From NCBI RefSeq assembly GCF_014638915.1, contig NZ_BMFQ01000002.1:372001-436000 (forward strand): DNA of 64,000 nucleotides. The letters run 5' to 3'. The translations under genes and the position numbers were made by a program. Shown here piece by piece: positions 44,069 to 52,535 of the stretch; positions within the stretch are counted from its first letter, which is position 1, and every line of letters begins with the position of its first letter. A model generated the notes under the pieces. The model searched no databases. It was given only the letters and a program-made list of their open reading frames with translations, and had not been told where the DNA came from. Source of the stretch: Xanthomarina arctica (lineage in GTDB: Bacteria; Bacteroidota; Bacteroidia; Flavobacteriales; Flavobacteriaceae).

Positions 44069-44899
44069 ATGATACATTTAGGAGAATACAATACATTAGA
44101 AATAATTCGTGAATCTGAACAAGGTTTATATTTAGCTGATACGGAAGGAAATGAAATATTATTACCAAATAGATATGTTCCTGAAGCATTTCATATTTGG
44201 GATAAAATTGAAGTATTTGTTTATTTAGATAACGAAGAACGTTTAGTCGCTGTTACAGATAAACCTTATATAAAAAATGGAGATTTCGCGCTTTTAAGAT
44301 GTAGTGCTGTTACAGATCATGGCGCTTTTCTAGATTGGGGAATGCTTAAAGAATTATTTTGCCCGTTTAGAGAACAAGCCTTTGAAATGAAAAAAGGAGG
44401 TTGGTATTTTGTCTATTGTTTTTTAGATGAAAAAAGTGAAAGGTTAGTAGCTTCTAGTAAAACAAATCAGTTTTTAGACAATAAGGAACTTACGGTTGTT
44501 CCGTTTGAAGAAGTCGATTTAATTGTGTCTCATCCTTCAGATATAGGAATGAATGTTATTATTAATAAAAAACACTCAGGCCTTATTTTTAAAGACGATA
44601 TCTTCCAAGACCTTAGTGTTGGAGATAGATTAAAAGGTTATGTAAAGAAAATTCGTCCTGATAATAAAATTGATGTTGTTTTAGGACAAGTAGGATATAG
44701 AAACATCGAACCAAATGCCGATGCTATCATGATAGAACTTCGTGATAATGATGGGTACTTAAATTTAACAGATAAGTCTGATCCTGAAAAAATAAAACAA
44801 GTGTTACAAATGAGCAAAAAAACCTTTAAAAAAGCCGTTGGAACTTTATACAGACAAAAGCTTATTGAAATTAAGGACGACGGAATTTATTTAGTATAA
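44069..44899 (+). CDS. CvfB-like S1 RNA-binding protein
   Basis: A 276-residue cytoplasmic protein with several S1-type modules. Segments include LGEYNTLEIIRESEQGLYL at the start, CSAVTDHGAFLDWGMLKELF in the second module, GYVKKIRPDNKIDVVLGQVGY in the third, and a winged-helix-like C-terminus (VLQMSKKTFKKAVGTLYRQKLI). This matches the CvfB family of RNA-binding regulators. It sits between menD and menB; such a position suggests co-regulation, but no role in menaquinone synthesis is known. Confidence 0.88.
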   Translation: MIHLGEYNTLEIIRESEQGLYLADTEGNEILLPNRYVPEAFHIWDKIEVFVYLDNEERLVAVTDKPYIKNGDFALLRCSAVTDHGAFLDWGMLKELFCPFREQAFEMKKGGWYFVYCFLDEKSERLVASSKTNQFLDNKELTVVPFEEVDLIVSHPSDIGMNVIINKKHSGLIFKDDIFQDLSVGDRLKGYVKKIRPDNKIDVVLGQVGYRNIEPNADAIMIELRDNDGYLNLTDKSDPEKIKQVLQMSKKTFKKAVGTLYRQKLIEIKDDGIYLV

Positions 44900-44931
44900 A
44901 GCGATATTTCATATTTAAAGAAGACTAAAAC

Positions 44932-45771
44932 ATGAGTGAAATAAACTGGAAAACAGCCAAGGAATACGAGGATATAACCTATAAAAAATGCAATGGTGTA
45001 GCCAGAATAGCTTTTAACAGACCAGATGTTAGAAATGCTTTCAGACCTAAAACTACAAAAGAATTATACGATGCGTTTTACGATGCTGGAGAAGATGTAA
45101 ATATTGGAGTGGTGTTGCTTTCAGCTGAAGGGCCATCAACTAAAGATGGTATTTATTCTTTCTGTTCTGGAGGAGATCAAAAAGCGCGTGGGCATCAAGG
45201 TTATGTTGGAGACGATGGCTACCACAGGTTAAATATTTTAGAAGTACAGCGTCTTATTCGTTTTATGCCTAAAGCCGTTATTGCCGTAGTTCCAGGTTGG
45301 GCAGTTGGTGGTGGACACAGTTTACACGTGGTTTGCGATTTAACTTTAGCAAGTAAAGAACATGCTATTTTTAAACAAACAGATGCCGATGTTACCAGTT
45401 TTGATGGGGGATATGGTTCTGCTTATTTAGCAAAAATGGTTGGGCAGAAAAGAGCTCGTGAAATCTTTTTCTTAGGAAGAAATTACTCCGCTCAAGAGGC
45501 TTATGATATGGGTATGGTAAATGCTGTTATTCCTCATGAAGAACTTGAAAATACTGCTTATGAATGGGCTCACGAAATATTAGAAAAATCTCCAACATCC
45601 ATTAAAATGCTAAAATTTGCCATGAATTTGACAGACGATGGTATGGTAGGACAGCAAGTATTTGCTGGAGAAGCGACTCGTTTAGCTTATATGACAGATG
45701 AAGCCAAGGAAGGTCGAGATGCTTTTCTAGAAAAACGTAAGCCTAATTTTCCAAAAAAATGGATTCCTTAA
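44932..45771 (+). CDS. menB: 1,4-dihydroxy-2-naphthoyl-CoA synthase
   Basis: A 279-residue crotonase-fold enzyme that closes the second ring of the naphthoquinone. It has ITYKKCNGVARIAFNRPDVRNAFRP, the oxyanion region FCSGGDQKARGHQGYVGDDG, and VPGWAVGGGHSLHVVCDLTLAS, FKQTDADVTSFDGGYGSAY, all MenB-specific. Length is usual for the family. It is followed 25 bases later by menA. Confidence 0.96.
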   Translation: MSEINWKTAKEYEDITYKKCNGVARIAFNRPDVRNAFRPKTTKELYDAFYDAGEDVNIGVVLLSAEGPSTKDGIYSFCSGGDQKARGHQGYVGDDGYHRLNILEVQRLIRFMPKAVIAVVPGWAVGGGHSLHVVCDLTLASKEHAIFKQTDADVTSFDGGYGSAYLAKMVGQKRAREIFFLGRNYSAQEAYDMGMVNAVIPHEELENTAYEWAHEILEKSPTSIKMLKFAMNLTDDGMVGQQVFAGEATRLAYMTDEAKEGRDAFLEKRKPNFPKKWIP

Positions 45772-45796
45772 AGCTATAAAGATTCAAATTTAGTTT

Positions 45797-46702
45797 ATGC
45801 CAAAAAAATATAAAATCTGGTTATCGGCCTTTAGGTTAAGAACATTGCCATTATCTATTTCAGGAATCATTGTGGCTGCAAGTTTGGCTGCTTACAATGG
45901 ATTGTTTAATTGGATGGTTTTTGTGTTAGCCATTTTAACAACCTTGAGTTTACAGGTGCTTTCCAATCTTGCAAACGATTATGGAGATGGTGTAAAGGGA
46001 ACAGATAATCACGAAAGAATAGGTCCGCAACGCGCGTTACAAAGCGGGGATATTTCACCAGAAGAGATGTTCGACGCTATAAAAGTTAACATCTTAATTA
46101 CCATAGGATTGGCTTTTTTCTTAATTATGGCTGCTTTTGGTACGAATCATTTTTTGCTTGCCATGTTATTTTTTGGTATTGGTTTACTCTCTATTTATGC
46201 AGCGATAAAATATACCATAGGTAAAAATGCTTATGGTTATAGAGGTCTTGGCGATTTATTTGTTTTTGTTTTTTTTGGTTTTGTAAGTGTGGTAGGTGGT
46301 TATGTCTTGTTCTCAAAAGAATTGGACCACATTGTGTTTTTACCAGCTTGTACTATTGGTTTATTAAGTGCTGCTGTTTTAAACCTAAACAATTTAAGAG
46401 ATATTAACTCAGATAGAAATGCTAATAAGAATACGCTTATCGTTAAAATGGGGTTTGAAAAAGGGAAGAAATATCATTATTTCCTAGTTGGATCTGCTAT
46501 CGTTTTATCCGCTTTATATGGTATTCTATATTATACATCCATTTTTAATCTTATTTACTTTATTGCTTATATTCCTTTAGTCAAACACCTAATTTTTGTT
46601 TATAAAAATAGTGAACCAAAATTATTGGATCCAGAGTTAAAAAAGCTAGCATTAACTACCTTTTTATTGAGTGTTTTACTTGCTATTGGTCATCTGATTT
46701 AG
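45797..46702 (+). CDS. menA: 1,4-dihydroxy-2-naphthoate polyprenyltransferase
   Basis: A 301-residue membrane prenyltransferase that attaches the isoprenoid tail. It has about eight helices, and the two Asp-rich motifs NLANDYGDGVKGTDN (after LQVLS) and LNNLRDINSDRNANKNTL. The start LRTLPLSISGIIVA is typical. A hairpin terminator follows at 46826, which closes this half of the men cluster. Confidence 0.95.
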   Translation: MPKKYKIWLSAFRLRTLPLSISGIIVAASLAAYNGLFNWMVFVLAILTTLSLQVLSNLANDYGDGVKGTDNHERIGPQRALQSGDISPEEMFDAIKVNILITIGLAFFLIMAAFGTNHFLLAMLFFGIGLLSIYAAIKYTIGKNAYGYRGLGDLFVFVFFGFVSVVGGYVLFSKELDHIVFLPACTIGLLSAAVLNLNNLRDINSDRNANKNTLIVKMGFEKGKKYHYFLVGSAIVLSALYGILYYTSIFNLIYFIAYIPLVKHLIFVYKNSEPKLLDPELKKLALTTFLLSVLLAIGHLI

Positions 46703-46825
46703 TCAGAGCAAATAAAATAAATTCGTAAAGCCTTGTTTTTCAATTAAATAAAACTTATATTTATATTGTTGGTAGGTTATTATCAATAATTGAAGCGGAC
46801 AAAATGCTTCATATTTTGGGGATTG

Positions 46826-46866
46826 AAAAACTCAAGCAGATTACTTAAATTTGTTTGAGTTTTTTT
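46826..46866 (+). terminator. Terminator of the menI-menA operon
   Basis: AAAAACTCAA (46826-46835) pairs with TTGAGTTTTT (46855-46866 region) around a 19-base loop, followed by T. Confidence 0.6.
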
Positions 46867-46897
46867 GTATTTTTCAGTCTCATTAAAATCTCTCAAA

Positions 46898-47575
46898 ATG
46901 AAAATTACATTCTACGGTCATGCAAGTTTAGGAATAGAAGTAAATGATGTTCATATTTTAGTCGATCCTTATATTTCGGCTAATGAAAAAGCTTCACATA
47001 TAGACATAAATACGTTGAAAGCGGATTATATTTTACTTACTCATGCACATCAGGATCATATTTTAGATGTGGAAGCCATAGCGAAACGCACAGATGCTGT
47101 AATAGTTTCTAATTTTGAGATTGTAACTTATTTTCAGAATAAAGGTTTTGAAGGTCATCCGATGAATCTTGGTGGTAGTTGGGACTTCGAATTTGGAAAT
47201 GTGAAGTACGTAAATGCTATTCATACCTCTTCTTTTCCTGATGGAAGTTATGGCGGACAACCAGGTGGTTTTGTTATTGAAGGTGAGCGTAAAAATATCT
47301 ATATTGCTGGAGATACAGCCCTTACAATGGATATGAAACTCATTCCACTTCAGATAAAACTGGATCTTGCTATTTTACCTATTGGTGATAATTTTACCAT
47401 GGGAATTGCGGATGCAATTTTGGCTAGCGATTTTGTTCAATGCGACAAAATTCTTGGTTATCACTTCGATACTTTTGGATATATTGAAATTGATCACGAG
47501 GAGGCTAAACGTAAATTTTTCGATAAAAATAAAGATTTAATGTTGTTGGAAATAGGCGAGAGTATTGAGTTGTAA
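46898..47575 (+). CDS. UPF0173-type metal-dependent hydrolase (metallo-beta-lactamase fold)
   Basis: A 225-residue MBL-fold protein. I start at the ATG of MKITFYGHASLGIEV, where the family begins, rather than an in-frame start 33 bases upstream that runs into the terminator region. The metal motif is LLTHAHQDHILD, with NAIHTSSFPDG, YIAGDTALTMDMKLI and ILGYHFDTFGYI providing further ligands. The substrate is unknown for the family. Confidence 0.9.
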   Translation: MKITFYGHASLGIEVNDVHILVDPYISANEKASHIDINTLKADYILLTHAHQDHILDVEAIAKRTDAVIVSNFEIVTYFQNKGFEGHPMNLGGSWDFEFGNVKYVNAIHTSSFPDGSYGGQPGGFVIEGERKNIYIAGDTALTMDMKLIPLQIKLDLAILPIGDNFTMGIADAILASDFVQCDKILGYHFDTFGYIEIDHEEAKRKFFDKNKDLMLLEIGESIEL

Positions 47576-47592
47576 ATTCTGATTCTAAATTT

Positions 47593-48384
47593 TTATGTGA
47601 CATTACTTCTCAAAATTACTTTATGAAGTAATCTTAAGGATATTCTTTTAACATAGATTCCAAAGACTTCCTTTTTACCAATATAGGCTTCAAACTTCTC
47701 TTTTCTTATGGCTTTTAGCATGCGTTTTACAAAAATGTCTACATCCAACCCATTTTCTGTCATGTTATCTTGATAGCCTTGTTTACTGCCATCTGCAGTT
47801 AAAGCATTTCTAGCCACATTGGTGTTTACAAATCCTGGACAAATTAAAGTTACTTTTATATGGTCTTTATCATGTTCCAAACGTAAAGCATCAAAAAAAC
47901 CATGTAAGGCATGTTTTGCGCCACAATAAGCTGAGCGTAGGGGAGAACTGAATTTTCCCATAAGACTTGTTACAACTACGTATTGACCAGATTGGTTTGC
48001 AATAAAGTGAGGCAAAAGAGCTTTACTTAACGCTACCGTTCCCAAATAATCTATCTCCATCAATTTTTTATCTACTTCAATGGAAGTTTCTATAATAGGA
48101 GAACGTTGACTAATACCACCGTTGTTGATTAGAATATCTATTTTACCAAAAAGTTGAATGGCATTACCAGTAACTTGTTTCATATTGGCGTAATGTGCCA
48201 AATCGAATGGGAGTATTTTAATGTTTTCCGGATTTTCACAACTTTTTTGTACCTCTAAAAGCTGGTCCTGGTTTCTCGAAGAAAGTATCAGTTTACAATC
48301 TTGTTTTGATAGTTCTAAAGCCAATCCTCTTCCAATCCCACTAGATGCTCCAGTAATCCAAATAACTTTATTTCTAAAAATCAT
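47593..48384 (-). CDS. Short-chain dehydrogenase/reductase
   Basis: A 263-residue NAD(P)-dependent oxidoreductase. It has the nucleotide-binding motif ITGASSGIGRGLALELS, NNGGISQRSP (the NNAG position), the catalytic Ser in VVTSLMGKFSSPLRS and YCGAKHALHG with Tyr and Lys. The substrate is unknown. Its start overlaps the end of the sterol-desaturase gene by 4 bases, so the two are one operon, perhaps for lipid modification. The pair runs opposite to the men genes around it. Confidence 0.9.
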   Translation of the reverse strand: MIFRNKVIWITGASSGIGRGLALELSKQDCKLILSSRNQDQLLEVQKSCENPENIKILPFDLAHYANMKQVTGNAIQLFGKIDILINNGGISQRSPIIETSIEVDKKLMEIDYLGTVALSKALLPHFIANQSGQYVVVTSLMGKFSSPLRSAYCGAKHALHGFFDALRLEHDKDHIKVTLICPGFVNTNVARNALTADGSKQGYQDNMTENGLDVDIFVKRMLKAIRKEKFEAYIGKKEVFGIYVKRISLRLLHKVILRSNVT

Positions 48385-49316
48385 ACCGTATCATTTTTAG
48401 CATCCGCTGAAAACTGCGACTGTGACTGTAAACTTGAATTCAGCCATTCTTCCCTTAAATCATCGCTCATTTTTCCTGTACCATTATGTTTCCACCCTGG
48501 AGGTTTTATAAAATACTTTATTCTGTTAATTAAGGTTGTTTTAGTAGAAAATGCATCCTTTAGTAGGTTGCCCCATTCAACAAAAGCTACTTTTACAGGG
48601 TTGTATGTGTTGATATTTGATACCAAGCCATAAACTACTTTTTCTTCCTTTAGTTCTGGTTGAAAGGTTCCAAAAATCTTATCCCAAATAATTAAAATAC
48701 CAGCATGATTTCTGTCTAAATAAATAGGATTACTTCCATGATGAACTCGGTGATGAGAAGGTGTGTTCATAATAGCCTCAAACCATTTTGGCATTTTATC
48801 TATGGCTTCTGTGTGTATCCAGAATTGATATAGCAAACTCACAGACATTTGTAATAAAATCATGGCGGGGTGAAAACCTAGTAAGGGCAACCAAAGCCAA
48901 AAAACAAAAGAATAAAAGCTACCAGACCAAGTTTGTCTTAAAGCGGTACTTAAATTATAATGTTGTGAGGAATGGTGAACCACATGAGAGGCCCAAAATA
49001 ATCTGGATTCATGCGAAATTCTATGAAACCAATAATAAGCCAAATCGTCTGCAAAAAATAACAGGACAAAACTCCACCAAGCAACAGGAATTGTAAAGAG
49101 TCTAAAATTTTCGTAAACAAAAAATAATGCTAATAAAACCAAACCTTTACTTACTAACCCAATAAAAACGTTTCCTACACCCATAGCAATAGAGGTAAAG
49201 GCATCTTTAGTTTCATAGGTGTTCATTTTCTGCCTTGTTGTAATTATTAGTTCTAATAACATAGACAGCGCAAAAAAAGGAATGGCAAAATGAATAAGAT
49301 TTGGAAATTCCGGCAT
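48381..49316 (-). CDS. Sterol desaturase / fatty acid hydroxylase family protein
   Basis: A 311-residue membrane di-iron enzyme. The histidine motifs are in order: YYWFHRISHESRLFW, HVVHHSSQHYN, and the later THTEAIDK-region with HHRVHHGSNP. About four membrane helices precede and separate them. The family adds hydroxyls or double bonds to sterols, carotenoids or fatty acids; the substrate here is unknown. It is coupled to the SDR gene. Confidence 0.9.
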   Translation of the reverse strand: MPEFPNLIHFAIPFFALSMLLELIITTRQKMNTYETKDAFTSIAMGVGNVFIGLVSKGLVLLALFFVYENFRLFTIPVAWWSFVLLFFADDLAYYWFHRISHESRLFWASHVVHHSSQHYNLSTALRQTWSGSFYSFVFWLWLPLLGFHPAMILLQMSVSLLYQFWIHTEAIDKMPKWFEAIMNTPSHHRVHHGSNPIYLDRNHAGILIIWDKIFGTFQPELKEEKVVYGLVSNINTYNPVKVAFVEWGNLLKDAFSTKTTLINRIKYFIKPPGWKHNGTGKMSDDLREEWLNSSLQSQSQFSADAKNDTV

Positions 49317-49378
49317 GAGTATTTAATATATTATGTAGACTAATGTACAAAAATTTTTGAGTATTTTTGAAACTGATT

Positions 49379-50413
49379 ATGAAAGCAACCTACCAAAAGT
49401 ATATTTTAAATTTTAAACAGGCTAGTGGTACCTCTAGAGGTGTTTTAAAAACTAAGGAAACTTGGTTTTTAATTCTTGAAAGGGATGGTAAAACTGGAGT
49501 TGGAGAATGTGGCTTGTTTCGTGGACTTAGTATAGACGACGTATCAGAATATGAAGAGACATTAAAATGGACTTGCTTAAATATTGAGTTAGGATTACAG
49601 GCTTTATTAAACAAACTTGTTGAGTTTCCAAGCATTCAATTCGGACTGGAAACCGCTTTTTCTTCTTTGGAAAGTAAAGATCCTTTTAAAATATTTCCTT
49701 CAAATTTCACTCAGGGTTCAGATGCCATTCCTATTAATGGCTTGATTTGGATGGGAAGTGAAACTTTTATGAAACAGCAGATAACAGATAAAATTGAAGC
49801 TGGTTTTTCCTGTATTAAAATGAAAATTGGGGCAATCGATTTTCAAACGGAATTACAACTTTTAAAATCTATTAGAAAAACATTTTCTTCAAAAGATATT
49901 GAATTAAGAGTCGATGCTAATGGAGCCTTTTCGCCATTAGAAGCTTTAGAAAAACTTAAGATTCTTTCAGAATTAGAAATTCATTCCATAGAACAACCTA
50001 TAAAACAAGGTCAAGTTCAAGAGATGGCAAAATTATGTGAGGATTCTCCATTGCCGATAGCTCTGGATGAAGAATTGATTGGCGTTTTTTCAAAAGAAAA
50101 AAAGGAGGCATTATTACAAACCATAAACCCTCAATTTATTATTTTGAAGCCTAGTTTGGTTGGTGGTTTTACTGGAAGTATGGATTGGATAAATTTGGCA
50201 GAAAAACAGAAAATAGGTTGGTGGATAACAAGTGCTTTAGAAAGTAACGTTGGTTTAAATGCTATTGCTCAATGGACTTACACCTTGAAAAGTATGTTGC
50301 CCCAAGGGCTTGGAACAGGAAGTCTATTTACCAATAATTTTGACTCGCCTTTAAAAGTAAAAAATGGTACATTGCAGTATCAAAAAAATAAAAACTGGAA
50401 TTTTAATTTATAA
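49379..50413 (+). CDS. menC: o-Succinylbenzoate synthase
   Basis: A 344-residue enolase-superfamily enzyme that dehydrates SHCHC to o-succinylbenzoate. I choose the ATG at 49379 over a TTG 12 bases upstream; a TATTTTTG box lies at 49362-49369. Motifs are FSCIKMKIGAIDF (catalytic Lys), ELRVDANGAFSPLEAL, IEQPIKQGQ, ALDEELIG and ILKPSLVGGFTGSMDW. It is divergent from the sterol desaturase gene and begins the second men operon. Confidence 0.93.
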   Translation: MKATYQKYILNFKQASGTSRGVLKTKETWFLILERDGKTGVGECGLFRGLSIDDVSEYEETLKWTCLNIELGLQALLNKLVEFPSIQFGLETAFSSLESKDPFKIFPSNFTQGSDAIPINGLIWMGSETFMKQQITDKIEAGFSCIKMKIGAIDFQTELQLLKSIRKTFSSKDIELRVDANGAFSPLEALEKLKILSELEIHSIEQPIKQGQVQEMAKLCEDSPLPIALDEELIGVFSKEKKEALLQTINPQFIILKPSLVGGFTGSMDWINLAEKQKIGWWITSALESNVGLNAIAQWTYTLKSMLPQGLGTGSLFTNNFDSPLKVKNGTLQYQKNKNWNFNL

Positions 50414-50416
50414 AAT

Positions 50417-51400
50417 ATGTATATAGCTCAAGCTTTTAATGTGTTGCACGATTGGTGGCGATATTTAGTTGGATTAATCATTATAGTTATTGCTGTTGTA
50501 ATTGGTCAGATTCCATTTACAGTTGCTGTTTTTATGAAAGCCATTAGCAACGGGGACAGTATTTTTGGTCTGGATGAAACCCAAATGATGGGGATGTTGG
50601 AATCCAATCTCAATTTGTTTTTAATGCTTTTATCTTTTGCTATCGGGTTAGTAGGTTTATTTCTTGTTGCAAAATTCCTTCACAAACAAAGCATCACATC
50701 TTTAACTACAGCTAGAACTAAGATAGATTGGAAACGAATTTGGTTTGCTTTTTTACTATGGGGAGTTGTTAGTACTGGTTTTATTATGCTTGATTACTAT
50801 TTGACGCCAGAAGATTATGTTATAAATTTTGAATTGCAACCTTTTTTAATTCTATGTGTCATTGCAGTTGTTTTAGTACCATTACAAACCAGTTTTGAAG
50901 AATATCTGTTTAGAGGATATTTAATGCAAGGAATTGGTGTTTTAGCCAAGAATAAATGGGTTCCTTTAATAACAACGTCGTTTGTTTTTGGAATGTTACA
51001 TATAGCAAATCCGGAAGTCGAAAAACTGGGTTACGTTATTATGGTTTATTATATTGGAACAGGATTATTTTTAGGAATAATGACTCTAATGGATGACGGT
51101 ATGGAATTAGCTCTTGGTTTTCATGCGGCTAATAATTTATTTACTGCTTTATTGGTCACAGCAGATTGGACAGCTTTTCAGACACATTCCGTTTTAAAGG
51201 ATATGTCGGAACCCACTTCGGCAAGCTTTACAGAGATTTTTATGCCAGTTTTTATAATTTTTCCTTTGTTGTTATTCATTTTTTCAAAGAAATATAATTG
51301 GACTAATTGGAAAGATAAATTGTTTGGTTCTGTGGAAGAGCCTCTTCTTGAAACAATACAAGTTGAACCTACAAGTGAAGATAATAACCTTTTAAATTAA
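50417..51400 (+). CDS. CPBP-family intramembrane metalloprotease
   Basis: A 327-residue membrane protein with about eight helices. The CPBP (Abi) motifs are SFEEYLFRGYLMQ (EExxxR), FGMLHIANPEVE (FxxxH) and LGFHAANNLF (HxxN). The family includes type II CAAX prenyl proteases and bacteriocin-immunity proteins. It lies 3 bases after menC and 6 bases before menE, so it is co-expressed with the menaquinone genes, though no role in that pathway is known. Confidence 0.9.
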   Translation: MYIAQAFNVLHDWWRYLVGLIIIVIAVVIGQIPFTVAVFMKAISNGDSIFGLDETQMMGMLESNLNLFLMLLSFAIGLVGLFLVAKFLHKQSITSLTTARTKIDWKRIWFAFLLWGVVSTGFIMLDYYLTPEDYVINFELQPFLILCVIAVVLVPLQTSFEEYLFRGYLMQGIGVLAKNKWVPLITTSFVFGMLHIANPEVEKLGYVIMVYYIGTGLFLGIMTLMDDGMELALGFHAANNLFTALLVTADWTAFQTHSVLKDMSEPTSASFTEIFMPVFIIFPLLLFIFSKKYNWTNWKDKLFGSVEEPLLETIQVEPTSEDNNLLN

Positions 51401-51406
51401 AAAATT

Positions 51407-52483
51407 TTGATTCCAGATTTCGATAAAGTACACAATAAGTTTAAATTAAATAATGGAACCTATTCTCATGAAGATTTAAAGGAAGTAGCTTACAGTTTTA
51501 TTAAAGAAGGAGAGCCTTTTGAAAGAGAACTTGGTATGTTCTTATCAGATTGGTTAGATTCTAAAGATTATATAAAAACCCAAACTTCTGGTACTACAGG
51601 GAAACCAAAAACCATAAAGATTAAAAAACAAGCCATGGTTTATTCTGCCATTGCTACTGGTAATTATTTCGATTTAAAACCGGGTGATACCGCTTTGCAT
51701 TGTTTGCCAACGCAATTTATTGCTGGGAAAATGATGTTGGTTCGTGCTTTTATTTTAGGTCTTGAAATTGATATTATTGAACCAACAACCCTTTTGCATT
51801 TTAATACCGAAAAGCAGTACGATTTTTGTGCCATGATTCCTATGCAATTGCAAAGCAACCTAAAAAAACTCAATAATATTAAAAAGATAATTGTTGGGGG
51901 AGCTCCTTTGTCTTCTAAACTTGTATCTGAACTACAAACTTTAAAAACGGAGGTTTATGCTACTTATGGCATGACAGAAACGGTCACTCATATTGCTGTT
52001 AAAAAAATAAATAATTTTACAAATAGTCACTCTAACCCAATAGAAAGCTCTTATTACGAAACACTTCCGAATATTAAAATTTCCCAAGACAAGAGAACAT
52101 GTTTGGTAATTGATGCGCCAGAGCTATCCGAAAACCAAATAATTACGAATGATATGGTTAAATTACATTCAAAAACATCTTTTGAATGGTTGGGAAGATT
52201 TGACAATGTGATTAATTCAGGAGGAATTAAATTTTTCCCTGAGCAAATTGAAGAAAAATTAAAAGCTAAGATTCAAAATCGCTTTTTTATTGCCTCTGAA
52301 ACAGATGAAAAGTTAGGAGAGAAGCTTATTCTTATAATAGAAGCAGAAAATAATAAGTTACCAACCACCGTTTTTGAAGGTTTGGATGCTTATGAAATTC
52401 CAAAGAAAATCTACGCAATTTCAAAATTTTTAGAAACTGATTCTGGAAAAATTCAGCGTTTGCAAACCTTAGCATCGATATAA
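51407..52483 (+). CDS. menE: o-Succinylbenzoate-CoA ligase
   Basis: A 358-residue AMP-forming ligase, shorter than usual acyl-CoA synthetases but typical of the Bacteroidota MenE. It has TQTSGTTGKPKTIKIKK (P-loop), VYATYGMTETVTHIA, FEWLGRFDNVINSGGIKFFPEQIE and a final DSGKIQRLQ lysine. The start is a TTG (MIPDFDKVHNKF) because no ATG is near. It ends the second men operon, before a strong terminator. Confidence 0.92.
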   Translation: MIPDFDKVHNKFKLNNGTYSHEDLKEVAYSFIKEGEPFERELGMFLSDWLDSKDYIKTQTSGTTGKPKTIKIKKQAMVYSAIATGNYFDLKPGDTALHCLPTQFIAGKMMLVRAFILGLEIDIIEPTTLLHFNTEKQYDFCAMIPMQLQSNLKKLNNIKKIIVGGAPLSSKLVSELQTLKTEVYATYGMTETVTHIAVKKINNFTNSHSNPIESSYYETLPNIKISQDKRTCLVIDAPELSENQIITNDMVKLHSKTSFEWLGRFDNVINSGGIKFFPEQIEEKLKAKIQNRFFIASETDEKLGEKLILIIEAENNKLPTTVFEGLDAYEIPKKIYAISKFLETDSGKIQRLQTLASI

Positions 52484-52520
52484 AAAAAATGCCTTCTAAT
52501 TTTTTAGAAGGCATTTTTTT
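52483..52520. terminator. Bidirectional terminator after menE
   Basis: AAATGCCTTCTAA and TTAGAAGGCATTT pair around TTTT, with A and T runs on the outside. It lies between the convergent menE and acyl-CoA carboxylase genes. Confidence 0.85.
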
Positions 52521-52535
52521 AAACCTGAATGTTTT

